From Dromaius novaehollandiae (taxonomy: Eukaryota > Chordata > Aves > Casuariiformes > Dromaiidae): 64,000 nt of DNA. The notes below the pieces were generated by a model. The model was not told the DNA's origin and did not search any database. It worked only from the letters and a program-made list of their open reading frames with translations. The translations under genes were made by a program, and so were the position numbers. The stretch is from positions 7,029,448 through 7,093,447 of the forward strand of contig NC_088108.1 of NCBI RefSeq assembly GCF_036370855.1, read 5' to 3'. Positions 1 through 13,008 of the stretch are shown here, one piece after another (positions within the stretch are counted from its first letter, which is position 1; every line of letters starts with the position of its first letter).

Positions 1-151
1 GAATGCCTCTAGGGAGGCTCCCTGCGCTCTCCTCCGCTCTCATAACCTGCTCTCTGTTTAATGGGGCTCTGCTGAGCTGTTGTTTTTCCTCTGTAGTGTT
101 TCAAAGTGCTCATACCGCAGAGCTTAAAGATGCTTGTTATTTTCTGAGCAG

Positions 152-253
152 ACTGAATCAGACACGGCTTCAGAAATCAGCTTCCAGTTTAACAAGCACA
201 AAAAGACGCCTAGCATTGGCAGCCACTCCTCCGACATGGCATCTGTCTCCTCG
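152..253 (+). CDS. SYTL2-like exon A (linker before C2A)
   Basis: Acceptor after a T-rich tract ending tctgagcag at 151; donor gtaggt at 254; 34 codons, phase 0 at both ends. It encodes a Ser/Thr-rich linker, including [12 protein letters not shown], of the kind that precedes C2A in Slp proteins. A stop upstream in this frame supports the chosen acceptor. Confidence 0.75.
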
Positions 254-3200
254 GTAGGTACTTAACGCGTACATCTCGCTGGAAAGGGTTTCTTTTGCCA
301 TCAGATGTGGTGACACTGCATTTAAGCTGATACTGATGATGTAGCCTCTAGAGTATTATGTTGGTTTCTGCACGGTACATTATTAAAAGAATGATGGTGA
401 TTAATTGCTTATTTGTGTTAAAATAGTGTCTCAGGGTACCATCCCAAATTAGATACCCCACTGGACCAACGTTAGACAAATTGAGGGTAAGCAATAGCCC
501 CTGCTCCAAAGTGTGGCCGCTCTGAAGTCTGGCAGTATGCAGGAGAGAGGAATGCCCGTTTTCTGGGTGAGGAAATGAGACACACAGCTATAAAGTGACT
601 TGTTTGTGGTGCAGCTCCAACAGAGCTAGGACTGCAGACTGGTGCCCTCCACAAGCTCATCCTTCCCTTTCTCAGCAAATCAGAAGGAATTCAGAATGAA
701 AGTGTGGACAGCAAAAGTGTGATTTGGAGCTTTGCTTCTAAGGAAAGGTTAAAAGGTAAGTATGTTTAGTTAGGCATTTTGAAGAGATTCCTAAGAGGCA
801 GCATTTTGTGGGGTACTGCTTAAAAGTGCTCGAGTCTGCTGTATTTTTGTTGAAGGCAGCTCTGAAGCATGTATGTGAGGTTTAAAGAATATAAGTGAAG
901 CAAAGCTTGTAGGGAGAGGTCATGAATGCAGATAAACATGTAAAAAACCAACAAGCGAACAATACCCCCGCTAAAAAAACAAACCCCAAAACCAGATGAA
1001 CTTTAGGGCATATGAGTCCTTCTCCATGTCTAGAGAGTCTAGGAGCATTAAATGAGCCTTTTGTGTCCATAGTCACATGTTCTTGAATATCTCACTCTAG
1101 ATTCTCTGTTGGGGTGAGTATCTTAGTGGGATGGTAAATGTAACTGCAAGGACTGAGAGGAGACTTTTTTAGTAGGTTCTTGTAGGTTAAAATAGAATGA
1201 AATTAAGAAACAAAGGAAGTAGGGGAGACAGAGAAGAATTAGGTTAATTACCAGGGAAGTTTTCGGATAAAATGAGCATGACTGTATCACAGAAATGTGC
1301 CAAGAGGGTTAGTTATTTGCTTTGTAAACTGTAAACCTTTTGTGTTATCCCATCAGTAATGGTGAGTGATTGGTGCAATGGAAAATTTTCTCATCGTTCT
1401 GGACCTGTGTATTGTTTCTGCTTCATCACTTTCTACCAGTGAAAGACGTAAACCCTTGAAAAAAGATGCCCAAGGCCTATGGGCACATGCAGTTTGTTCC
1501 GGGAAAGCAGTGACTCTTGGATGCTTAATTCCTGTTTAATACCTGCAGAAACCTCATTTTCCTGTGCATCTGTGGTTAGTAGACACACACAGGCAACAGT
1601 GTCTGGTGGGACACCGGCTCTTCAGGACAAGGACCATATTTATTTCTGTTTTGTACAGCTCTGTGCACACTGTGAGCAAGCAATAGGATAGTAATAGTCA
1701 GCTTTTCATGTATTTCTAGTTGATAAGGTTTTTACTAGCCTAATTTAAAATTTGAATGACAATTAGGAAACTATATCTACCAGAACTAAGAAGCTTGTAT
1801 AAAGATAGTTCAAGTTCTCCCAATATATTTCTTTCTTAATGATGGGACTGGGTCAGGATAGCAGCCATTTGTACTCTAAGTGTGCCAAAGGGAAAGGACT
1901 CATGTAGTCCCCCTGTTATATTTGACTCAGTTGCCTAATGCTTTGGGATTAGAGGTGAAAATCTTGTGTTGGTTGAGCATTCAGGAGAACAGACAGTGCT
2001 CCTTAATCCTTGTCTAGGATAGCACATCCCTGTAAGACCCTTTTTCAGGTCCTGTTCTCATTCTCTTAAATCCTGGTCCCCTAACCCTTGCTCATGTGAG
2101 TGCAGATGCAGACCATTACTGTGTCAAGAGCACAGTACTACTGAAGAACAGAGTATGCAGGCTATTTCTCTGGGAATGCACTTCTCAGACCATCATCTTG
2201 GTCCAGAAACCAAATCAGGAGGCTGCCTATTTCAGTAGCGCTAACCTTGCTTTTCCACCTGGCAGGTGAGTGGCAGCGTGCTCAGCGTGTACAGTGGTGA
2301 TTTTGGGAGTGTGGATGCCCAAGGTACTGTTGAGTTTGCTCTAGACTATGATGAGAAGAACCGGGAGTTCCAGATTCATGTCTCCCAGTGCAAGGACCTA
2401 GCTGTTGTGGATGAGAAGAAAGGCAGATCTGATCCGTGAGTGACACTTCCTTTGGGTGCCTCGTGACTTCTAAACTGCAGAGTTTTGTGTTCTGGAGTCT
2501 TCTTTTTTCTTGTGTTTTTTCTCTGTGAATGTCATGGTTTCCTCCCTCCTCCAGATTTCTGGTGCATGCTTACTGCTGTGACTTTTCCAGCTGATGGTCT
2601 GGAGCCATTGGCATCAGTAAAAATGTTGCTCTAGACTAAAATCTGAATACGACTGAGAAAGCTTTGATCACTACAAAGACAGTTTCTGTTATCACAAGAA
2701 TATGTTCTTTCTACATCCATATGAACCTTGGTCTCCCTGTGGCAAATGCATTTCAGTAATACCTCTGGAGATGTAGACACATGTCCATGCAAAAAGAAAG
2801 CCCTAGAAGTGCCATTAGGTGACACAATGGCAGTTATACAGAGGTTAGTGATCTCCAGTTTGGTGATGAAAAGAAGCTCAAATTTGAACCTTGAAGGAGA
2901 GAGACTTATAATCAGACTCCCTGAGATGTTCCACTGCTTCCCTCCTCTCTTTTTTCACCCTGATTTTGAAGGCACAGAAATGCTGCATTATGAACATTTC
3001 AGAAAATAGATTTATGGCCATATTTAAATCCTTGCTGGCTTTGTAGATTCACTAGAAAGCTGCCTGTTCTGAATGTTGGTGGCATCTATCCATCTCCAGT
3101 GAGATTTATAAGTTCACATGCAAGCCAAGTTAACACCCTGACAGATCTCTTAATTAGTTTTGGCTCCAGAGAGTCAACTCTGGGTCTTTTGTTCCCATAA

Positions 3201-6200
3201 ATTCCATGTCACCATTCAGAAATCTCACTCACTCATTAGAGCGTGGTGATACTGAAGAGTACCCAGCTGGAGTTTGTTTTCTTTTACAGGTATGTCAAAA
3301 CTTACCTGCTCCCAGACAAAGCTAGAATGGGGAAGAGGAAAACCTCGGTGAAGAAGAGAACAGTGAATCCCATTTACAATGAAGTGTTAAGGGTAAGCAC
3401 AAATACATGCTGTGAAAAATTGTGTTGTAGCAGGCACCTGTACCAGGCCAGTTTGGGAAAGAGCCTGCCTTCTCGGCAGAGCTCCTTCCCTTGCCTCCTG
3501 CTAACGCTGGGGGACAACGTTGGGCCTGTGATGCTGGCAGTGGGAGAAAGAGTGTGAACTTCTCATAGGCAGTGAGAAAGAGCCAGGCCTGTGCAGCTCC
3601 CATGTGCCAGCTGGTTGGCGCGTATTTGGTCGGTGCCACAGCTAAATCTCATCCTCCACCTGAGGAAGATAAGGCTTACTGCTTACTGCCGAACACCTTC
3701 ATCGGTATGGGGAGAACCGGAAATAAGTTAAGGGAATTGACAGAGACCGTGCATTTGGCTGTGTAGAAGGTGACATGCGAGTCTTTGTGCTGTTGCGCTA
3801 ACTTGTCTGCTAAACACTGCGTTCAGGCCAGCGAGGGCATCCCCAAATGGCCAGGGACAGCAGGGACTGCTCCCTGGGAAGGAGCTTGAAGCACCATCTC
3901 TGAGGTCTGGGAAGGAGAAGCTGGAATGGAAGAGAACAGATGAAAAATGGATTCGGGCTGTCTCTGGAAATCAGGGACCAGAGAGTGTGACAGACTGCAG
4001 AATCCTAAGGAGAAAGGAGCCAGAGAGAAATGTGACTACTGAATAGCTTCTAAACTACTGAAAAAACAGTAATTCATACTTGCTGGTTTGACTGATGCTT
4101 TCAATCTTTTTGTAAGAACTCAAGGGTGAAAACAAGCAAACCAAATCAGGCAGGAGTTACCTTGCTATGTATTAAAAGCAGGAGACTAGAGGCTGCCCGA
4201 GCTTCTAATAACTGGAGGCTTTCCATAAGCTCCTCTGATAGCAGGAGCTTCAGACAGCAATGTGTCAGGTTGCACTAAAAGGGCAAAAAGAAATTCCCCA
4301 AACCCACCACCCTCAGAACAGTGTCAAAAAGTCCTCTGATCCCACAGCTGTAAGTGTGAAAATATAAGTGCTAAAGGCTCAGAAGCAGAGCAAATAAAAG
4401 AGAATCCCTAAATATATTACTTTAAGTCCCACGTTATGAGTCAGGCTCAGAACTTTTGATACCTGGGCTTCAGGATTTGTTTGCTTTTGTGAATTCTTGA
4501 ATACAGTACAAGGATTGTGTGGGGGTGAAGGGACTTCTGAATGCTCATGTGATTATCTCTGCCATTTATTTCTTCTTACCTTCCCTGGCTTGCAATCATA
4601 AAGCATGGGACTATTAAAACAGATCTTTATTCTGTGATCTTACTCATCAAAGCATAGAGAATTTTTTAACAATGTCCAGACCTGTGTTAATAATTCCTAA
4701 AAGAATAATTGCTTTCGTCCTAAGAAGAAAAGAGCACTAGGTTTCCCTGGGCTCAGCAGAAGAGCTTTATTAGGGTGGTGGTGGTATTGCTATAGCGCAA
4801 AAAAGAGATGTTCAGAGCAGGGCCAGTCCTTAAGAGCATGTGTGGAAGGAGTCTGTGACTCTCAGTCAGTCACAGCTAATTCAAGCTTTTGACTAGTTTA
4901 TTTCCAGTTCTGAAAGCAATTAGTCAACAACTTAATTTTGGAGCTAGAAACACAAGGGTTTGAACAACGTGGCTTCTCTTTCTTTCTCTAGTATAAAATA
5001 GAGAAAATGGTATTGCTGATCCAAAAGTTAAATCTCTCTGTTTGGCACAATGACCCACTGGGACGTAACAGTTTCTTGGGAGAGATCGAAATAGACTTGG
5101 CCAGCTGGGACTGGAGTAACAGGAAACTCAACTGGTACACGCTGAAGCCGCGGGTGAGTGTGTCTCAGCTGCGGTCCTGCTTCCTAGCCCAACCGCAAAG
5201 CCGTGCGGGGTGGCAGAAGCCCTCCCTGGCTGCTTGGGCAGTGCCATTTTAGCTCAGGGCTTGTCCCGCTGAGCCCCCGCTGCCCCTGGCCGAAGGCCCT
5301 GCAGACGGCTGCTTTGCAGTGCACCGTGGCAGTGAATTTCCTGCGTGAAGGGAAGACTCCCCTGAGGTCTTTGGGCAGTGAGGTGGAGCCAAACAGCTTG
5401 AACTGCACCCAGGGGGGTAACCCCCCCCCCCCCGCCCCCAAGTCCTGGACATGCCTAGTACAATATTTGCAGTGCTCTGAACACAGACCTTCTTGGATCT
5501 TATTTTGTGACCGCTCTCTGGGGATAATCAGATTCATAAATGTGATCTGACACTAATCAGCAGAAACGCTGACATGACTCTGCCTCTCTCTTTAGTCACT
5601 CAAAGACTATCCCTTAAAAAACAGACAGCAGAGTACTAGGTGATGCAATTGGATGTGCCTTGAGAGGTAAATATTCAGGTGCCAGTTTTCATAAAGCCTG
5701 TGCAGCTCCTTGCATGCTTCTGGGTTCAGAGGTCTGATCCGAAATCCCTTTTTGGAAAATAAAGGACAACTGGCTTTTGGAAATAAGATGTTTAGTTATC
5801 TGGACACAAGCTGGACACATCTGGAAGGGCAACCTTGCTCTGAATCCTTAGGCTTTTGGTTCTGAGGGAGTAAGGTTGAGAACAAAACCACAAAGTAAAG
5901 AGCTGCCCCTGAGAGTGGGCTGTCTCAGCCATGCAAAATCAGAGCTTGTCTGTTTGTGCCCCTGCAGAGAGCTCAAAAGCTGCTTTCCCTGTGGTGTTAA
6001 CACAAGCCCTTGTTTGGTCAGTCATAACTGTTTCTGTTTCAGAGTCTTTCTGCCATTAATGGTGTGGATCATCGAGGAGTGATGAATTTGTCTATTAAGT
6101 ATGTCCCACCAGGAAGCCTAGGTAAAGTATATTTCATACATTAAGAAGAAGTGTTGCCTGTTCATAGGCATGCAGCTTGCAATGCCTCATCTCTTTAATG

Positions 6201-9200
6201 GCTGGCTAAAGACTGATCTCATTAGAGCAAGACCTTAGAGATCAGCACAGTGGCACAGCCACTGGTGTTTCATAGCACCATCTGCAGACTGTATGTGATT
6301 TGCAAGTCTGGATTTATTGGAAGACTCTAGGGGAAGAAAGGAAGGGCTCAACCTTAAACTCAGCAGCTATTACAATCACCATAGGCAATGCGGTGATGTG
6401 GTGGCAGCAGCATGCAGTCCCTCTAACCATGAGGCAGGCACAAGCTTGAGTTCACTCAGCAGTTCTTCTCCTTTGCTGCTTCAAAGCAGTGCTGGCAAGT
6501 GGTATTGGGAGGCCTCTGCAGCTGCAAGAGTGGAGAACTGGAAGTAACAATATGGGACCCAGGTAGAGGAGTGCAGAGCTCCCCAGGAAGTGAGTAGACA
6601 GAGAGGTCATGTTTCTGCTCCCTCAAATCCCCGGAGGGGAAGCCTGTCTTCTTGCTAGCTATTGTAAGGATTGACGTGAGAGTTTGTCTCTTCTCCTAAA
6701 TGGCAGGTCCCAAGAATCCTCCCTCTGGTGAAGTTCACATTTGGGTCAAAGATGTCAAGGACCTGCTGCAGTTGCGTCCTTCTGGAGTTGACTCCTTTGT
6801 GAAATGGTAAGTGCATGAGCACGATCTCAGCTTTGATGTTGGGTCTGTGTCTCCAGGGAGAGGTCGAACTTACAAAGCAGTATGTTTTCTTCTTTTTTCT
6901 CAGGCTCACTTAACAGTGCTTCCATACTGTAAAGCCTGCATGTTGCCTTCTGTCCTGTAGGGATGAAAAATTGCCCTTGTTATTTGTTTGGGGCCAAACT
7001 GGGAAAATCCTTGCTGTGATAAAGCTCTCAGTCAGCCAATGTCTGTGACTCTCTGATTTTGCCTCAATAATGTCTTACTGGAAGAAATATGAGGGCACTG
7101 TGCCTCAGCCTAGTGTGTTCATGTGAAGTTGTGAATTTTATTGTGATACGGACTTCTGTGCAAAGTTTGGGAATGTGTTAGGGACTCACTAGGACTGACA
7201 TAGGCAGTGCGAGCCAGCTTTGGTCTTCTCCAGCATTCAGTGTGGATGTTTTCTGCAGCCTAGGAGATAAGTTCTGCCTGTTACATGGGAGAAGGTGCTG
7301 CAAATATTCCAGAAAATTAAAAATAATTTAAAAGAATTTCAAGATTTTTTAGATATTTGAAGTGCTTACCATGTTTTCCATATATTTCAAACCCTTATGG
7401 AGTTCTCCTGAATAAAAGTTTGTTGACTAAGAATAAATATTTTGAAATGCATTCTTTGGCACTTAAATGATGAAAAGCTATGAAAACAGAAATATGTGAA
7501 AGTAATATCCATCTTTTTATTTAACATGTCGACCTGCCAAAAGCTTTGCTGGAAGCAGGAAATCTTAAAGTTTGTACCCTCCTTTCTGAAAATACTTGCT
7601 TAAAAACTGGATTTTCTTTGCAAAAAAGAATTTGGTCCAGGAATTATGAACATTTCACATTAAATCTACAGAGGCTTCTTATGTGTTGAGACCCAGTTCC
7701 TCCTTATTTCACAACTGAGACATGTTTAGACCCATGTTTAGAATTTTGTAGGAACAATTCAAACCTCAGTGACATTCTGTACTACATGCTGTATTTTTTT
7801 CTCCTCTCAAAGCTATGTGCTTCCAGACACCAGTAAGAAGAGCCACCAGAAGACCCGAGTTATAAAAAGAGACACAAACCCTGTTTTCAATCACACTATT
7901 GTGTATGATGGATTTCACACAGAGGATCTAAAGGATGCTTGTGTTGAATTGACTGTGTGGGATCATGAAAAGCTAACCAACCATTTCCTTGGAGGAATCA
8001 GGCTGGGCCTTGGGACAGGTAAGCAATTTTCTTTATATTTAAATGAGCACTGTTACCATATTGCTGAGCCACATGGTATAATGGTAAGTTGCAGAGCATC
8101 TGCAATGCATGGGGAGTCTCAATAATTGGTGTGGGTCTTGCTACTTTTACCATGCATGTTGGTCTGGAATGGAGCAGACCCCAGTACTGTGATGGCAACC
8201 CCCTGTTCCAGCGATTTCTGCCAACTCTCAGGTTTGGCAAAACTCAAGAACTCAAGCCTTGGGTCAAGTAGATGATGGCAGGGAGCTTTACTGCTGTTAT
8301 CCTTCCCAAAGAGGCAGTGTTACTCATTACTATAGTGCTGCTTCTCTGAGTGAAGAGTGTTCACAGAGGAAGATGAAAATAAAGAACTTTAATGCCATGT
8401 GGGACAGCACCACCTGGTGACTCCGTTCATGTCACCTCCTCCCTTAAAATGCTTTAATAGCAGGAATAACTACTATTTGAAAAACAGGGCTAGATACACT
8501 ATTTGCTCTAGTAGGGAGTCAGCACTGAGACTACGATGACTGTAACTAAAGCACAAATTGGAAAAAATGTATACTTTTTTGGTTTAGATGATATAGTGCT
8601 GAAAGACCTCAGCTGAGGTGCCCTTTGCTTCACTGGAAGAGAGTCTCTGTCTCCAGGAGTTTATGGCATGAGGTTCCAGTTCAGAGAAGGACTTAGACTT
8701 ATGCTTAGTTTGAAGGGTTTTACTTTAGTGACATTACTTGCTTTTGAAGATAGGAAAATGCCCAATGTTTATAAACCTCAGTTGTAAAGACCAGATTGGA
8801 CCATCTCTCATTGTCCAGCTGTCAGTCACGGAGGTCTGTCCCTTTCTAAATGTCCTGTCATGGCTTTCAGTGTACCCCATACCAAGGCTTTGACAGATTG
8901 CATGTTCAACTTTGTATTTTTGTAAGTGGGATGTCTAAAGAATTCTAAACTGAGTGTATTTATTATTAAGCAAGAGGGCTCTCTGAGGAATGAAAGACAA
9001 ACAAAAGATTTCAGGGGGTTGTGAAAAAGAATAACTTGAGGGTATTTGTGAAAGGCCTGTAGTAGCTGGAAGGTCTGCCATGCAGGTGCACTTAGGTTTA
9101 TTGGATTTGCTTTTATGTTCTCTGTTTTCAGTCTCTAGCATGTCACCGGGAGTGTTGTGAGCTATCCAGTGTGAAGTGGCAACAGGAATAAGCTTATGAA

Positions 9201-9888
9201 CAAGATATAAAAATACCAGCCCCAAGATTAGCTATGAATCAAATTTAGACCTTTATCTAGTTGACAAGTAGTAGGCACATGAAAATTTGGTTGAATAATC
9301 AACTTGGAATTAAATGTACACACTTTTACAATAGCATATGTTTGATTCCTAAATAAATGAAATGTAGAGGAAGAGAATTTTGGCAGATAACCCTCCCTGT
9401 CCACAAGATCTCTTAAGGGGAAAAGCAAGCTTTTTAGACCCTCTTTACCACTCTGAAAGAAGCAAGGAAGAGCTTGAGCCCAATATTATTTTCCCTGGCA
9501 GATTATGTTTAAAGTTCTTGTGATTTGGGGCTTCTACATTGACTTCATTTTGAACTCTGGTGTAAAGTGGAGGTCCTTAGCAGAAGAACAAGAGGTGGTT
9601 AGGGTGCACCTTGCTGAGCGGCACTCAGCACCTTTTAGGCTAAGGCCCTACCTGCAGCAGTCACATCCCATTGAGTATTTCTGTATGGAGTAAAAATTCC
9701 GTGTGCTGCTCCCAACGTTACTGTCTCCTTATTCTTCCTAAGGTTTGAGCTATGGCATCTCCGTGGACTGGATGGACTCCACGCAAGAGGAGGTGGCCTT
9801 TTGGCAGGAGATGATGTCAGCTGCCAACGAATGGATCGACGGATTGCTGCCGCTGCGCTCGTTGGCAGGCAGAAAAAAACTGAAATAA
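152..9888 (+). CDS. Synaptotagmin-like protein, SYTL2-like (C-terminal tandem C2 half; 5'-partial)
   Basis: Eight coding exons join in frame (1068 nt, 355 codons plus stop) at 152-253, 2266-2435, 3290-3392, 4992-5153, 6043-6121, 6707-6806, 7813-8018 and 9743-9888. The product is a linker followed by C2A (fragment residues about 50-175) and C2B (about 200-330) of a Slp/exophilin protein. These proteins bind Rab27 through an N-terminal domain, here outside the window, and plasma-membrane lipids through the C2 domains to dock secretory vesicles. Diagnostic pieces are [59 protein letters not shown] and the tail [11 protein letters not shown] basic stretch in C2A ([14 protein letters not shown]) fits phosphoinositide binding. 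Acidic calcium ligands are incomplete in loop 3 of both domains. From memory the match is best to SYTL2, weaker to SYTL4, SYTL5 and SYTL1; true SYTL2 is expected elsewhere, so this is called a paralogue. Confidence 0.9.
2266..2435 (+). CDS. SYTL2-like exon B (start of C2A)
   Basis: Acceptor ggcag ending 2265, donor gtgagt at 2436. It encodes [14 protein letters not shown] and the first C2A strands through KGRSDP; loop 1 keeps two acidic residues (VVD and SDP). Confidence 0.92.
3290..3392 (+). CDS. SYTL2-like exon C (C2A basic region)
   Basis: Acceptor ttttacag ending 3289, donor gtaagc at 3393. It encodes [17 protein letters not shown] through NPIYNEVLR, the lysine-rich strand that binds acidic lipids in this family. 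Confidence 0.95.
4992..5153 (+). CDS. SYTL2-like exon D (end of C2A)
   Basis: Acceptor tctctag ending 4991, donor gtgagt at 5154; 54 codons. It encodes [20 protein letters not shown]. Loop 3 reads [10 protein letters not shown], so two of the three acidic positions seen in calcium-binding synaptotagmins are absent. Confidence 0.95.
6043..6121 (+). CDS. SYTL2-like exon E (inter-C2 linker)
   Basis: Acceptor tgtttcag ending 6042, donor gtaaag at 6122. It encodes the short linker and the first C2B strand ([16 protein letters not shown]). Confidence 0.92.
6707..6806 (+). CDS. SYTL2-like exon F (C2B start)
   Basis: Acceptor atggcag ending 6706, donor gtaagt at 6807. It encodes [19 protein letters not shown] and GVDSFVK; only the second loop 1 aspartate is kept. 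Confidence 0.93.
7813..8018 (+). CDS. SYTL2-like exon G (C2B core)
   Basis: Acceptor ctctcaaag ending 7812, donor gtaagc at 8019. It encodes [29 protein letters not shown] and [19 protein letters not shown]. Confidence 0.95.
9743..9888 (+). CDS. SYTL2-like last coding exon
   Basis: Acceptor ttcctaag ending 9742; TAA stop at 9886-9888. It encodes the conserved Slp tail [20 protein letters not shown] and a basic C-terminus AGRKKLK. Confidence 0.95.
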
Positions 9889-11610
9889 CCCCCCATCTGT
9901 GCTACAGAAAGGCTGAACGTGTTGGTTAGAATTAACTTCTTGCACAGAGGTGACGGAGACCATCTGTGGGCCAGACAAGTGTCAGGTTAATTAGGCAATT
10001 GATGGACAGCACTTTGGAGATGTTAAGTACCGTTTTGCCAGCAGAGGACCTAGAAGATGCTAGACTGATGCAGTGCTTGATTTTGATCAAGAAGGAACCT
10101 CGTTTGCCTTTTTATTTAATCATTTATAGTCAGTATCTTTGAATTCCATTAAGCTCTGGGAACACTGGCAGGGAAGAGGAGGTATAGATATTTTTATTTT
10201 TTTACTGTTTCTTGTGCCTTTTTTTTTTCCTGTGCAGAGATGTAGTTGTACTAAAGCTGCAGCATGGTATTATTCATACTCCCCTGCAAGTGGTACACTT
10301 TGTACTTGATGTAGAATTGCTCCAAGTCACCAGCCAGCACTGTCTGAGAATGGAAGCTTTCTGTTTGTTGCTGGTGATGATGCACCTGTAATGTGAGGAA
10401 AATTGAGATCTGAGGTGAATCTAAAGAAAGAGAGGACTATTTGAAGCAGAAAATGAAGCAACTTGAGGAGGATAACAATGAGAAATTCAGTGTATTAATT
10501 CCTTTCTGCTCTAATATGAAAGAGAGAACTGATGGTCCTGCAGGTAGTGGGATTTTGCAACCAGGGGCTGTTTTCCTAGCTTTCCCACAGGCTTCCTCAG
10601 TGACCTCAGGCAAGTTTTTCAATTAAAGGACAGTTTCAGTGCAATATAAACTAAGATGCTTGCCCAAATGTAAAGTATGGTTACGTTACTGATGTGCCAA
10701 ACAGCACCTCTGAAATGCCTTGTGTGTAAAACATTTCACTATGAAATAATGATGTAGGAAATGGTCTCATGTTAGCCTGGCACAACAGATCAGGAAAGGA
10801 AGGTCTAAGCTGGGCAGGAACCCAGGAGGTCGTGGCAGAGGTAAGCAGGGTGTGAACTCATGCAAAGCGGAGCTGACAGAGCTCCAGGGACTGGGGGGGT
10901 CTTCTGCCCTCCACAGATCTCCTTGCCCCTCTAGTCTTCCTTTCACTCGATGCCGGTCAGTTGGAATTATCTTTTTGGCAGTAGCTTGCAAGTATTTTGT
11001 GTCTGGCACATTAACAGTGGCAGAGTGGCATTATGAATGCATTTTGAAATGCAGCTCTGTAATTTCTTCTTTAAATGTTCATATTGCGATTAAATAGAAT
11101 GTTTTTCCTTAGTCATCAGCTGGTCTCCTTATACCTATCTTTAGCATGGTCTGAGTAACAAAAAAGCAAGCAAGAGAGGTGTTAGATGTTGTCATGTCAA
11201 AATGAACCATTTTTGCCCAAGGGTAAGTGAAATGTTATGGAGAAATATTTTTTGTAGCTATCTTACCTTAGATTTTGGCTCTGTGAATAGTTTGATATTC
11301 TTTAATGTATTGATTTTATTTTTTAACCCAAATGCAGCATAAATTTTCAGCTTAGCAAAGATGGTTGTAAAACAAATGAATGAAAACATGCATGCTAAAC
11401 GCAACAAGACTTTTTTGCAAAATGACGAAATTTGGAAGATAATCACCAGCTCTTGTGGGGAAAAAACAAAGAAAGAAGATATTTTTGTGATGGGGAAAAA
11501 AGATTATACTTGAATATGTACCAGTTCTAGTACTGAAAGCACTAAGAGATAGGCCATGGAACAGCAGAATTAAATAATGACTAAACTAATAAAGGACATC
11601 AAATATATAG
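9889..11610 (+). other. Probable 3' UTR of the SYTL2-like gene
   Basis: Non-coding AT-rich sequence follows the stop. Candidate poly(A) signals on the plus strand are ATTAAA at 10622-10627 and AATAAA at 11588-11593. The true end cannot be fixed without transcript data. Confidence 0.35.
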
Positions 11611-12970
11611 CATGTCAACCCAAAGATGCTCTGTATTGGCTCCAGCCTGGCATGTTCTAGTCACCAAGGTTTGGTCAGTTATTACCCCTGTGGGATAAAC
11701 TAGCAATATTGGGCCTAAGGTGAGAGTTTTTAAATTATTAGCTTTACCTGTTTAGGTGCTGAATGTGTAAGTGTTCATGCATATGAATAATTTAAGTACT
11801 ATGAGGAGCCCTGCTCATCAGAGTGGGTGGTTTGCTGTCACGACGTTACTTATCTGCAGGACGGCTGCTCTCACACCAAGCACTTCCCAATCCCGCAGGG
11901 CTCTCGCCGTGCCGGCAGGATTTCAGCCACGGCCCGTGACGCCTGGGGCCTCTCTGCAGGGTCGGTTGGGTCTCGTCTTGGGAGGGTTCGACTGATTTCT
12001 CTGCGTGGCAGAAATGGAGTTACCTGCCTGCTGCTCCTTCTCACGTGCAGCTTTAGCACGCGCGGTTGCCATGATTTTGCCAAAGCTACTGTTTCCATCA
12101 GTGGAGCTGGAAACGTTTGTGTTGGTGTTTCAGAAAATTAACATCTTCTTCAGTTAGAGGTGCAGATAAAGGGAGGAAAACGGTGTCTGCAGGCCAGCTT
12201 CTTCCCAGAGTTGCTGCTTATGTGAATTTGGCCTGAGACTTTGTGAAAAGAGTATTTTTGCATTCAGATTCCATTGAGGATTTTTGTTAATCTTTTGGTG
12301 GCTTGTTTATTTAAATTAAGCCCTGATTAACTTAAGAAGCTTTCTTTGGTATTTAATAGCTTATCAGAGTAAAAGATTACACTGCCAAACCATGTTCACT
12401 TTTGTAACGGAGTCGTACTTGAGGTGATAAAACTTGCGATGCCGTATCTGTTTCGCTTAGTACGTAGAAAGCACTTTATCAGCAAAAACTGTAAGGCACT
12501 TCGTGCTATGAGGAGGACGAGGGAGCTCGCGGATACCAGGCGCGCGGCCTCTGTGCGTGTGGCTTGTGATGCTGACGCCTGTCACCTGTGAATCTTGCAT
12601 GTAAGAGAAAGTCTGCTCTGGCCTCTGGGTAGGTGCCTGTGGTCGCATGAACTGGGGTTAATTTAAAAAAAAAAAAAACCCAAAAAACAAAAACAGATCA
12701 AGAGTTTTCTGTGTTTATTAGTTCATTGTAGAATGGGTTAAGTAAAGTTTTGTAAGAATGTAGGATTTTATGTATCTGCTAAATGTGTTTAAGAGACTCA
12801 TGTCCCCACATACGAGCGTGGCGCGACCGGCGAAGCCCGTGGGAGCTGCGTGGCCCTGGCGCAGCGGGCAGCTCCCCGGCAGCGATCCCTCGCCGGCACC
12901 GCCGCGGCCCCAGGGCCTGGGGAGGCCTGCGAGGTGGCAGGTTATGGCTGGGACCCCTCGGCAGCATCAT

Positions 12971-13008
12971 AATAAAATAAAATAAAATAAAATAAAATAA
13001 AATAAAAA
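12971..13008 (+). repeat. (AATAA)n pentanucleotide repeat
   Basis: About seven perfect AATAA units directly follow a GC-rich block of about 150 bp, which resembles the tail of a retroposed insert. Confidence 0.9.

Noticed and set aside
5184-5550. Overlapping ORFs of 115-117 codons on both strands
   Set aside because: They lie in the intron after the 4992-5153 exon, lack similarity and run through a C-homopolymer.
152-9888. Assignment as SYTL4 or SYTL5 because of X-linked gene content
   Set aside because: The C2A (SGDFG...[17 protein letters not shown]) and C2B ([17 protein letters not shown]) texts follow SYTL2 more closely than the SYTL4/5 sequences I remember.
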